Assembly (NCBI GenBank): GCA_027077185.1 | Contig: JALTGJ010000470.1 | Coordinates: forward strand, 1 to 6,161 | Reading direction: 5' to 3' | Length of the DNA stretch: 6,161 nt | Source of the DNA: Spirochaetales bacterium | GTDB lineage: Bacteria > Spirochaetota > Spirochaetia > B11-G9 | Part shown: piece by piece, positions 1 through 5,540 of the stretch | Layout of the letters: each line of letters opens with the position of its first letter | How positions within the stretch are numbered: the first letter of the stretch is position 1 | Made by a program: the position numbers and the translations under genes | The notes under the pieces: model-generated | Told to the model about the DNA's origin: nothing | What the model saw: the letters and a program-made list of their open reading frames with translations, nothing else | Database searches by the model: none

Positions 1-504
1 TATGATGAATCCGGTAAATTAAAAATTTTTCTTGTAAAAAATTCCGATTTACCCACTTATGTAAACCATGGTATTGCAGGATTGGGAATATGCGGATCTG
101 ATGTGCTATATGAATCGGGATACAAATTTTTTAATCTGTTAACTTTTGATTTTGGCGGCACAGCAATGTGCATTGCAGGAAAGAAAGGCCATAAACCGTC
201 AGGAGAAGAAAGAAAACTTTCTGTTGCCACAAAATTTACTAAATTTACAAGTGATTATTTTCATAAAAAAGGTATTCCCGTAGAAATAATAAAATTAAAT
301 GGTTCTGTCGAACTTGCACCGGTACTGGGCTTAACACCCTATATTGTGGATTTAGTAGAGACTGGAAATACCCTAAAAGCAAACAATTTGGAAGTCCTTG
401 AAAAACTTGAAGATATAAAAGTTCATTTAATTGCAAATCCAGCCTATTATAAACTGCATTTTAAGTCGATTAGGAAAATAGTAGATACACTTAAAAATAA
501 TTAA
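1..504 (+). CDS. hisG: ATP phosphoribosyltransferase, short form, 3' part (N-terminus outside the window)
   Basis: HisG catalyses the first step of histidine synthesis, joining ATP and PRPP to give phosphoribosyl-ATP in the cytosol. The frame is open from base 1, and 167 residues are visible. Upstream of the internal TTG at 82 it still reads good HisG sequence (SDLPTYVNHG), so the gene begins left of the window. Visible landmarks are the GLGICGSDVLYESG segment (about 27-40) and the PRPP-binding region near the end (IVDLVETGNTLKANNL, about 115-130). The protein stops about 37 residues after that motif, with no room for the C-terminal ACT-like regulatory domain of long HisG. It is therefore the short type, which in known cases needs HisZ as partner; hisZ is not in this window. 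Oddity: where most HisG proteins have Asp in the G-x-A-D-x-G-I motif, this one has Gly (residue 27). hisB follows with a 13-base gap. Confidence 0.93.
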   Translation, partial: YDESGKLKIFLVKNSDLPTYVNHGIAGLGICGSDVLYESGYKFFNLLTFDFGGTAMCIAGKKGHKPSGEERKLSVATKFTKFTSDYFHKKGIPVEIIKLNGSVELAPVLGLTPYIVDLVETGNTLKANNLEVLEKLEDIKVHLIANPAYYKLHFKSIRKIVDTLKNN

Positions 505-505
505 T

Positions 506-511
506 GAGGTG
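506..511 (+). promoter_or_regulatory. Ribosome binding site that decides the hisB start
   Basis: GAGGTG lies six bases before the ATG at 518. The alternative GTG start at 509 sits inside this Shine-Dalgarno sequence and has no site of its own, so the ATG is preferred. The site begins just after the hisG stop codon, which suggests translational coupling. Confidence 0.7.
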
Positions 512-517
512 CCGGAT

Positions 518-1102
518 ATGTCTTCACGGAAAATAGAATTAAAAAGGAAAACAAACGAAACAGATATTTCTCTTATATTAAATCCTGATGGCGGTAATAT
601 TAAAATAGTCACAGGAATCCCTTTTTTTGATCACCTTTTAACAGCTTTAACTTTCCACGGGGATATTGGTATTGATCTGCTTGCAAAAGGTGATATTGAA
701 GTAGACCCTCACCACCTTATAGAAGATACCGGTCTTGTATTAGGAGAAGCTCTTAAAAAAACAATCGACAACTATGGTCCTGTTAAGCGCTTTGCACATA
801 CGGTAATACCCATGGATGAGGCTCTTTCTGAGATAACTCTGGATGTATGTGGAAGGCCTTACCTTGTATATAAAGCGGAATACCCACAGGAGTATTCAGG
901 CCTCTTCCAAATGGCTCTTTTAAAAGAATTTTTTGCGGCTCTTGCAAATGCGGCAGGTATGTCTATACATGCAGAGTGCAGATATGGAGAGAACAGTCAT
1001 CACATGGCAGAATCTCTATTTAAAGCACTTGGAAAATCAATAAAACAGGCATTTGTACCGGTGAATTCAGATAAAATTTTATCAACTAAAGGTAAATTAT
1101 AG
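518..1102 (+). CDS. hisB: Imidazoleglycerol-phosphate dehydratase
   Basis: This enzyme removes water from imidazole glycerol phosphate to give imidazole acetol phosphate in histidine synthesis. It is a cytosolic Mn-dependent enzyme that in known cases forms a 24-mer. The 194-residue product matches the length of the stand-alone dehydratase, so there is no fused histidinol-phosphatase domain as in enterobacterial HisB. The family's two-fold repeated metal-binding pattern is present: FFDHLL (36-41) and DPHHLIED (63-70) in the first half, MDEAL (99-103) and ENSHHMAE (158-165) in the second, ending with the usual STKGKL tail. ATG at 518 is chosen over an in-frame GTG at 509 because a Shine-Dalgarno sequence covers the GTG. 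It is co-directional with hisG and probably co-transcribed. No later his gene follows, and no clear hairpin terminator is visible after the stop. Confidence 0.96.
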   Translation: MSSRKIELKRKTNETDISLILNPDGGNIKIVTGIPFFDHLLTALTFHGDIGIDLLAKGDIEVDPHHLIEDTGLVLGEALKKTIDNYGPVKRFAHTVIPMDEALSEITLDVCGRPYLVYKAEYPQEYSGLFQMALLKEFFAALANAAGMSIHAECRYGENSHHMAESLFKALGKSIKQAFVPVNSDKILSTKGKL

Positions 1103-1150
1103 AATATTTCCATTATCTCCAAATTTTACACATTTTCTATTGTAATTTTA

Positions 1151-1179
1151 TTGAACTAACTTAAAAGATTATGTATACT
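1151..1179 (+). promoter_or_regulatory. Predicted sigma70-type promoter for the TPR-rlmN unit
   Basis: TTGAAC (1151-1156) and TATACT (1174-1179) are separated by exactly 17 bases, close to the housekeeping consensus. The stretch before the -35 (about 1121-1150) is very AT-rich and could act as an UP element. Expected transcription start is about 1185-1188. That falls on or just after the ATG at 1185, so the first gene is either leaderless or starts further downstream. Prediction from sequence only. Confidence 0.6.
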
Positions 1180-1184
1180 TTATT

Positions 1185-1532
1185 ATGAAAGGGAGTCAAA
1201 AACTGTCAGATAATAAATATTCCGGATTTATAAGGACTACCGGGAGTAAAAAGTCAGATTTAAAGGCATCTGACAAAATTGCCCTAATTAGAAAAGGGAA
1301 TGAATTATTTAATTCCGGAAAATATGAAACAGCAAAAAGAATATTTATTACAACGGGTTATTCCGATGGTCTTATTCGCATGGGTGATTATTATATTAAA
1401 AATAAAAATCATGTAGATGCGTTGAAAATGTATTGGATGGCACCGGCTCCAAATCAATTTGAAAAAATATCTGAGCAAACAGCAATGATAATAAGTAAAT
1501 GGCTGAAAGAAGAGGAAAAAGTAGATGAGTGA
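1185..1532 (+). CDS. Small TPR-like hypothetical protein
   Basis: I do not recognise this protein family. If it starts at the ATG it has 115 residues. After a Ser/Lys-rich, probably flexible N-terminus (about 1-30) come two helix pairs resembling tetratricopeptide repeats. One runs from IALIRKGNELFNSGKYETA (about 32-50), the other from DGLIRMGDYYIKNKNHVDAL (about 61-80). A short charged C-terminal helix follows (KWLKEEEKVDE). No signal peptide or membrane segment is visible, so it should be cytosolic. The start is uncertain: the ATG at 1185 has no ribosome binding site and coincides with the predicted transcription start. An in-frame CTG at 1203 has a good Shine-Dalgarno (AAAGGGAG, 1188-1195) seven bases upstream and would give 109 residues. 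The stop overlaps the next TPR gene by 8 bases, so the two are probably coupled, and the products may act together (inference). Confidence 0.75.
   Translation: MKGSQKLSDNKYSGFIRTTGSKKSDLKASDKIALIRKGNELFNSGKYETAKRIFITTGYSDGLIRMGDYYIKNKNHVDALKMYWMAPAPNQFEKISEQTAMIISKWLKEEEKVDE
1188..1195 (+). promoter_or_regulatory. Shine-Dalgarno sequence pointing to a CTG start at 1203
   Basis: AAAGGGAG lies seven bases before an in-frame CTG (1203-1205). It is downstream of the ATG at 1185 and so cannot serve that ATG. There is no in-frame ATG, GTG or TTG nearby that it could serve instead. Real use of CTG would be unusual. Confidence 0.4.
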
Positions 1533-2664
1533 TATGGAAAATATAAATGAAGAAGAGATATTAGAAGAAAAAACTCCCGAAGAACTTGAGCAGATAAAAA
1601 TATCCGAACTTTCCAAGCGTGGGTATCAATTACTAAAGGAAAAATTAATAGCTGAAGCCGAGGACTGCTTTAATCAGATTATAGAACTTGATGTTGATAA
1701 TAATTATGCATTGGTGGGTCTTGGTGATGCAGCCAGAAAACGTGGAAAATTTAAAGATGCAATTATATATTATCAAAAATGCCTTGATCTTTATGAGTTA
1801 AACAACTATGCCCTCTTCGGCCTTGCAGATTGTTATAAAGCCTTAAGAAAATTTAATCAGGCAATAAAAATATGGGAACAATATCTGGTTCATGACAGTG
1901 GGAATATTACTGTTCTAACCCGGGTTGCAGATGCCTATAGGAAGGTAAAAGACTTTAAAAGTTCCAAAGAGGTTTACCTTAAAGTTCTGGAACTTGAAGC
2001 TGATAATCCATATGCTTTAATAGGGCTGGGACATCTCCATTATGACTTTAAGGAATTCCGTGAAGCTCTGCACTACTGGGAAAGAATGGTTGAGGTAAAA
2101 CCTGATTCCATTGATATTAGGGTTTTAACTTCTCTTGGCAACTGTCATAGAAAACTTAAATCCCACGAAAGCGGTCTGAAATACTTTCAGCAGGCTCTGG
2201 CTATTGAACCAAATAATTTTTATGCTCTGTTTGGTCTTGCAGATTGTTACCGTGGACTAAACCGGGATGAAGAATCTCTGGACTGCTGGCAAAAAATTCT
2301 TAAACTGGATCCCTACAACAAGGTAATTCTTACACGTGCCGGAGACTCCTATCGGGCTTTGGAAGACTTTGAAAATGCAGAAATTTATTATCAGAAAGCT
2401 CTTAATATTGAGTTTGACTCATATGCAATACTGGGTCTGGCACTGGTAAATAAAGAAAAAGGTAACTTTGTAAGTGCTATAGAAAGCCTTCAGGGTCTTT
2501 TAAAGAATGATAGAAAAAACCACAGATTGTACACAGAAATTGCTGAGTGCTATCTTGTTCTTGGTCAAAAACAAAAAGCCATTGAGATACTTGAAGAATT
2601 TCAGAAATTGGGAATTAGAAACATATATGTAACTAATTTAATGGCAAGAATAAAAACATCCTAA
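1525..2664 (+). CDS. Tetratricopeptide repeat (TPR) protein, about ten tandem repeats
   Basis: TPR proteins are helical scaffolds that bind other proteins; the partner here cannot be read from the sequence. Of 379 residues, the first 25 are strongly acidic (many Glu) and the rest is an almost unbroken solenoid of about ten TPRs of 34 residues (about 26-366), with no catalytic domain. From about residue 94 the repeats alternate between two types. One has YALFGLADCY-like first helices and a Trp in the second helix (W117, W185, W255). The other has VLTRAGDSYR-like first helices and aromatic residues at the matching place. There is no signal peptide or membrane segment, so a cytosolic location is likely. 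ATG at 1525 has AGAGGA (1511-1516) eight bases upstream, and it overlaps the end of the preceding small TPR-like gene by 8 bases, indicating coupling. rlmN follows after 14 bases. The specific role is unknown. Confidence 0.93.
   Translation: MSDMENINEEEILEEKTPEELEQIKISELSKRGYQLLKEKLIAEAEDCFNQIIELDVDNNYALVGLGDAARKRGKFKDAIIYYQKCLDLYELNNYALFGLADCYKALRKFNQAIKIWEQYLVHDSGNITVLTRVADAYRKVKDFKSSKEVYLKVLELEADNPYALIGLGHLHYDFKEFREALHYWERMVEVKPDSIDIRVLTSLGNCHRKLKSHESGLKYFQQALAIEPNNFYALFGLADCYRGLNRDEESLDCWQKILKLDPYNKVILTRAGDSYRALEDFENAEIYYQKALNIEFDSYAILGLALVNKEKGNFVSAIESLQGLLKNDRKNHRLYTEIAECYLVLGQKQKAIEILEEFQKLGIRNIYVTNLMARIKTS
1804..2421 (+). repeat. Coding super-repeat: three copies of a two-TPR unit
   Basis: Within the TPR gene, residues about 94-299 fall into pairs of TPRs with a period of 68-70 residues. 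The tryptophans at 117, 185 and 255 mark the first member of each pair. The identical peptide YALFGLADCY occurs at residues 95-104 (from base 1807) and 233-242 (from base 2221). Codons differ between the copies, so the duplication is old and now visible mainly at the protein level. Confidence 0.65.
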
Positions 2665-2678
2665 AAAGCCCTAAATAT

Positions 2679-3719
2679 ATGAAAACACTGCTAACCGGGT
2701 TACCACCGGATGAAATTGCTGAATATCTTAATCTCAAGCCTAAATTCAGAGGCAAACAGATTTTTGAATGGATTCACTCAGGAATTACAAGTTTTTCGGA
2801 TATGACAAACCTCCCTCTCGACGTAAGAGAGCGACTTAAAGATACTCCGGTATTAAGTTCCGAAATTTCAAAGGAAGCAGTAAGTGAAGATGGAACCGCA
2901 AAAGTAACTATCAGACTTCATGATAACAGTTTCATAGAAAGCGTAGTTCTTGTTGATAATGATAATCGGAAGACTGCATGCCTTTCCAGTCAGGTTGGAT
3001 GTGCAATGGGATGCACATTTTGCAAAACAGCTACAATGGGTCTGTTAAGAAATTTGACTGCAGGAGAAATTGTTGAGCAGTTTCTACATCTTAAATCGAG
3101 GTATGGCACCATTTCAAATATAGTTTTTATGGGAATGGGTGAGCCGCTTGCAAATTTGGAAGAACTTATTAAATCCATAGAAATCCTTCATAATCCAAAG
3201 GGACAGAATATAGGTCTAAGAAAAATTACTGTATCTACCAGTGGAATAATTTCAAAAATTAAAGAACTTGCAGACAGAGCGCTTCCGGTAAGACTTGCCG
3301 TATCTTTAATAAGTGCAGATGAAAAAATTAGAGCAGAACTTATGCCAGTTGCAGGAAAGGAATCCTTAAAAAAACTTAAAGAAAGCCTTATCTACTTTCA
3401 GTCAGTATCAAAAAAACGTATTACCATAGAATATGTGTTAATGGCTGGAGTAAATGATACAAAAGAGGATGCTGTAAAGCTTAGACATTTTGTTGATAAT
3501 TTAAAAGTTATTGTAAATATTATACCATGGAACCCGGTTGAAGGCCTCCCCTATAAAGAACCAGAAGAACAAGTTGTAGATTCCTTTATGGATATTCTGG
3601 AAGAACTTAGCATTCCTGTTACAAAAAGATACAGGAAAGGAAGATCCGTTAATGGAGCATGCGGACAATTAGCTGTGCTCCAGAACCGCTCTGATTCTAC
3701 GGACTCCAGCGGAACTTGA
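2679..3719 (+). CDS. rlmN: 23S rRNA (A2503-C2)/tRNA (A37-C2) methyltransferase, radical SAM
   Basis: RlmN methylates C2 of A2503 in 23S rRNA and of A37 in some tRNAs, using two S-adenosylmethionines and a [4Fe-4S] cluster. The modification tunes the peptidyl transferase centre and decoding. The 346 residues match the usual length. The N-terminal accessory domain includes FRGKQIFEWI (23-32). The cluster cysteines are C108, C112 and C115 (C-x3-C-x2-C), followed by MGMGEPL (151-157). C101 and C328 (NGACGQL) match the two further conserved cysteines, the latter being the methyl-carrying one, so this is RlmN rather than a degenerate homologue. I see no sign that it is Cfr, which methylates C8 of the same adenosine and confers drug resistance, but a motif reading alone does not exclude that. 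ATG at 2679 has no obvious Shine-Dalgarno; with only 14 bases after the TPR gene, reinitiation is plausible. The last 16 codons and the stop overlap alaS antisense. Confidence 0.95.
   Translation: MKTLLTGLPPDEIAEYLNLKPKFRGKQIFEWIHSGITSFSDMTNLPLDVRERLKDTPVLSSEISKEAVSEDGTAKVTIRLHDNSFIESVVLVDNDNRKTACLSSQVGCAMGCTFCKTATMGLLRNLTAGEIVEQFLHLKSRYGTISNIVFMGMGEPLANLEELIKSIEILHNPKGQNIGLRKITVSTSGIISKIKELADRALPVRLAVSLISADEKIRAELMPVAGKESLKKLKESLIYFQSVSKKRITIEYVLMAGVNDTKEDAVKLRHFVDNLKVIVNIIPWNPVEGLPYKEPEEQVVDSFMDILEELSIPVTKRYRKGRSVNGACGQLAVLQNRSDSTDSSGT
3669..3719. other. Convergent antisense overlap of rlmN and alaS 3' ends
   Basis: The last 51 bases of rlmN (L331 to stop) are also the last 51 bases of alaS on the other strand (S582 to stop). 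The codons are in exact register. The alaS stop TAA lies opposite the rlmN Leu codon TTA, and the rlmN stop TGA lies opposite the alaS Ser codon TCA. No intergenic space is left for a terminator. Confidence 0.9.
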
Positions 3720-5462
3720 TTGCTCTTTCTTTATTCTGAAATTCCCCATAGATCCGGTATTTTTAACATGAGGGCCGCCACAGACCTCTTTAGAAAAATT
3801 ACCTATTGAATAAACTTTAACCTGTTCATCATATTTATCACTGAAAAAAGCAAGTGCTCCCTCTTTTTTTGCCTGATCAAGGCTGATAATTTCCATAGAT
3901 ATTGGAAGATTATCTTTTATTTGTTTATTTACAAGATCTTCTACTTCTTTAATTTGAAGAGGAGTCATTTTTTCCGGATGGATAAAATCAAAGCGTAATC
4001 GCTCTGGGGTTATATTACTTCCTTTCTGTTGTACATGATCACCAAGAACCATTCTTAGAGCCTTATGAAGCAGATGTGTAGCAGTGTGCAGAGCAGTTGT
4101 TGTTTCGGAATTATCAGCAAGACCACCTTTAAACACCTTATCCGCCCCTTGCTTTGATAATGCCTGATGTTTTTCAAAAGCCTTGTCAAATCCGGCTTTA
4201 TCAACCTTTAAACCATGTTCAGCAGCAAGTTCCTCTGTAATTTCAAATGGGAAACCATATGTATCATACAGTTTAAAAGCCACTCTTCCTGGAATTATAG
4301 GATTTTTACTTTTTAATAAATTGGGAAGAAGCTTTTCAAACTCATGCTCACCTTTCTGCAGAGTCAAAGAAAACCTGTCTTCTTCGGCGATGAGTTCTTT
4401 AAGAATAGAATTTCGGTTTTTTTCAAGATCCGGATAGGTAGACTTATACTGATTTATAACCAAAGAACCCAGCTCCGGTAAAAAAGAACCTTCAATTCCA
4501 AGCTTTCTGGCATGCCTGATAGCCCGTCTTATAAGCCTCCTAAGAATATATCCCTGACCAAGATTAGATGGCTTTACACCCTGTTCATCACCAAGAATAA
4601 ATACAGATGTCCTGGTATGATCTGTAATTATCCGAATTGAAATATCACGATTTTTATCAAGGCCATACTTATTTCCCGATATTTTTTCTACAAGATCAAT
4701 TAATTCAACAAAACCAGCTGTTTCATAAACAGAAGATTTCCCCTGAAGCATTGCAACTGTCCGCTCTATCCCCATGCCTGTATCAACACATTTTCTACCC
4801 ATAGAAAGGTAAGAACCATCTTCCTGTTTGTCGTACTCCATAAAAACATCGTTCCATATTTCAAAGTACTTACCACAATGGCAGCCAGGTTTACAATCAG
4901 GACTGCAGGCCGGTTTGCCAGTATCAATAAACATTTCAGAATCCGGACCACAGGGTCCTGTGGCACCTGCCGGTCCCCACCAGTTATCTTCTCTTGGTAG
5001 AAAATAGATTCGCTCATCCGGAATGCCAAGAGACTTCCAGACATTTGCAGATTCAGTATCTGCAGGTACTTCGGAATCTCCCTTAAAAACGGTAACAGAA
5101 AGCTTTTCAGACGAAAAACCAAGCCATTCCGGGGATGTAAGAAATTCAAAACTCATTTTAATTGCATCTTCCTTAAAATAATCCCCTAATGACCAGTTTC
5201 CCAGCATTTCGAAGAAAGTAAGATGACTGGGATCTCCAACTTCATCTATATCTCCTGTTCGTATACATTTCTGAAAGTCTACAAGTCTTTTCCCTGAGGG
5301 ATGTTCTTCTCCAAGCAGATAAGGAACTAAAGGATGCATTCCTGCAGTTGTAAATAGAACTGTTGGGTCATTTTCCGGTATTAATGATTTACCACTTATC
5401 TGTTTATGGTTTTTAGATAAAAAAAATTCAATATATTTATTTCTCAATTCATCTGATGTCAT
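3669..5462 (-). CDS. alaS: Alanyl-tRNA synthetase, compact form
   Basis: AlaRS charges tRNA-Ala with alanine and hydrolyses mischarged Ser/Gly-tRNA-Ala. The 597 residues start like the family (MTSDELRNKYIEFF). The catalytic domain shows NDPTVLFTTAGM (31-42), QKCIRTGDIDEVG (64-76), LTFFEMLGNWSLGDYFK (81-97) and GYILRRLIRRAIRHARKLG (304-322). The editing domain follows with HTATH (459-463) and CGGPH (561-565), the usual zinc ligands. Typical bacterial AlaRS has about 870 residues, with HxxxH near residue 565. Here the beta-barrel part before HxxxH, about 100 residues, is missing, and the protein ends right after SSAGVRRIRA with no C-terminal C-Ala domain. A four-cysteine cluster (C186, C190, C194, C196) lies in the catalytic domain before YFEIWNDVFMEY. 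ATG at 5462 has AAGAGG seven bases upstream and its own predicted promoter. No internal break is seen, so this is a family variant and not a truncation. Confidence 0.97.
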   Translation of the reverse strand: MTSDELRNKYIEFFLSKNHKQISGKSLIPENDPTVLFTTAGMHPLVPYLLGEEHPSGKRLVDFQKCIRTGDIDEVGDPSHLTFFEMLGNWSLGDYFKEDAIKMSFEFLTSPEWLGFSSEKLSVTVFKGDSEVPADTESANVWKSLGIPDERIYFLPREDNWWGPAGATGPCGPDSEMFIDTGKPACSPDCKPGCHCGKYFEIWNDVFMEYDKQEDGSYLSMGRKCVDTGMGIERTVAMLQGKSSVYETAGFVELIDLVEKISGNKYGLDKNRDISIRIITDHTRTSVFILGDEQGVKPSNLGQGYILRRLIRRAIRHARKLGIEGSFLPELGSLVINQYKSTYPDLEKNRNSILKELIAEEDRFSLTLQKGEHEFEKLLPNLLKSKNPIIPGRVAFKLYDTYGFPFEITEELAAEHGLKVDKAGFDKAFEKHQALSKQGADKVFKGGLADNSETTTALHTATHLLHKALRMVLGDHVQQKGSNITPERLRFDFIHPEKMTPLQIKEVEDLVNKQIKDNLPISMEIISLDQAKKEGALAFFSDKYDEQVKVYSIGNFSKEVCGGPHVKNTGSMGNFRIKKEQSSSAGVRRIRAVLEHS

Positions 5463-5469
5463 TGCTCAG

Positions 5470-5475
5470 CCTCTT
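5470..5475 (-). promoter_or_regulatory. alaS ribosome binding site
   Basis: Read on the minus strand, AAGAGG precedes the ATG (5462-5460) by seven bases. This supports the chosen alaS start. Confidence 0.75.
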
Positions 5476-5495
5476 TTATATTATAAGGTGTGATG

Positions 5496-5524
5496 ATTAT
5501 ATGTATCTCAATTGTCAATTGCAA
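5496..5524 (-). promoter_or_regulatory. Predicted alaS promoter
   Basis: On the minus strand, TTGCAA (5524-5519) and a perfect TATAAT (5501-5496) are 17 bases apart. This predicts a start near 5489 and a leader of about 26 bases before the alaS ATG. A closer -35 match, TTGACA, also occurs nearby but only 11 bases from the -10, which is too short to use. The leader is too short to hold a T-box riboswitch. Prediction from sequence only. Confidence 0.65.
5509..5521. repeat. 13-base palindrome over the alaS -35 region
   Basis: CAATT-GTC-AATTG is a perfect dyad, also readable as two tandem TCAATTG heptamers (5508-5514 and 5515-5521). It covers part of the -35 hexamer and the spacer of the predicted alaS promoter, a position suited to an operator. 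In this AT-rich DNA it could be chance, and no regulator is known. Confidence 0.4.
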
Positions 5525-5540
5525 GGGGAAGGTTCTTTCA

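Noticed and set aside
82..504. TTG at 82 as the start of hisG
   Set aside because: The same frame is open from base 1 and reads conserved HisG sequence before it; the TTG is an internal Leu codon.
509..517. GTG at 509 as the hisB start
   Set aside because: It lies inside the Shine-Dalgarno sequence that serves the ATG at 518; starting there adds only MPD, which is not part of the conserved domain.
1305..1616. Open frame on the minus strand across the small TPR-like gene
   Set aside because: It is antisense to two well-supported overlapping genes, is low-complexity (Phe/Ile/Ser-rich) and shows no recognisable domain.
3686..3712. Inverted repeat CCGCT/AGCGG as a bidirectional terminator for rlmN and alaS
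   Set aside because: The stem is only 5 base pairs around a 17-base loop, lies inside both coding regions, and is not followed by a T-run on either strand.
2679..3719. Cfr-type antibiotic resistance methyltransferase instead of RlmN
   Set aside because: Overall sequence, length and chromosomal housekeeping context fit RlmN. The two share the cysteine motif, so an alignment would be needed for formal proof, but nothing points to Cfr or to mobile DNA.
4183..4437. 84-codon plus-strand frame opposite alaS
   Set aside because: It is antisense to conserved alaS sequence, Ser-rich, and without supporting signals.
4766..5149. 127-codon minus-strand frame inside alaS
   Set aside because: It is an out-of-frame shadow of a strongly conserved part of alaS with no domain signature or ribosome binding site context.
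5509..5521. CAATT-GTC-AATTG as a terminator for the GGDEF gene
   Set aside because: The stem is five mostly A-T pairs with a three-base loop and no following U-tract; a DNA operator is a better reading.
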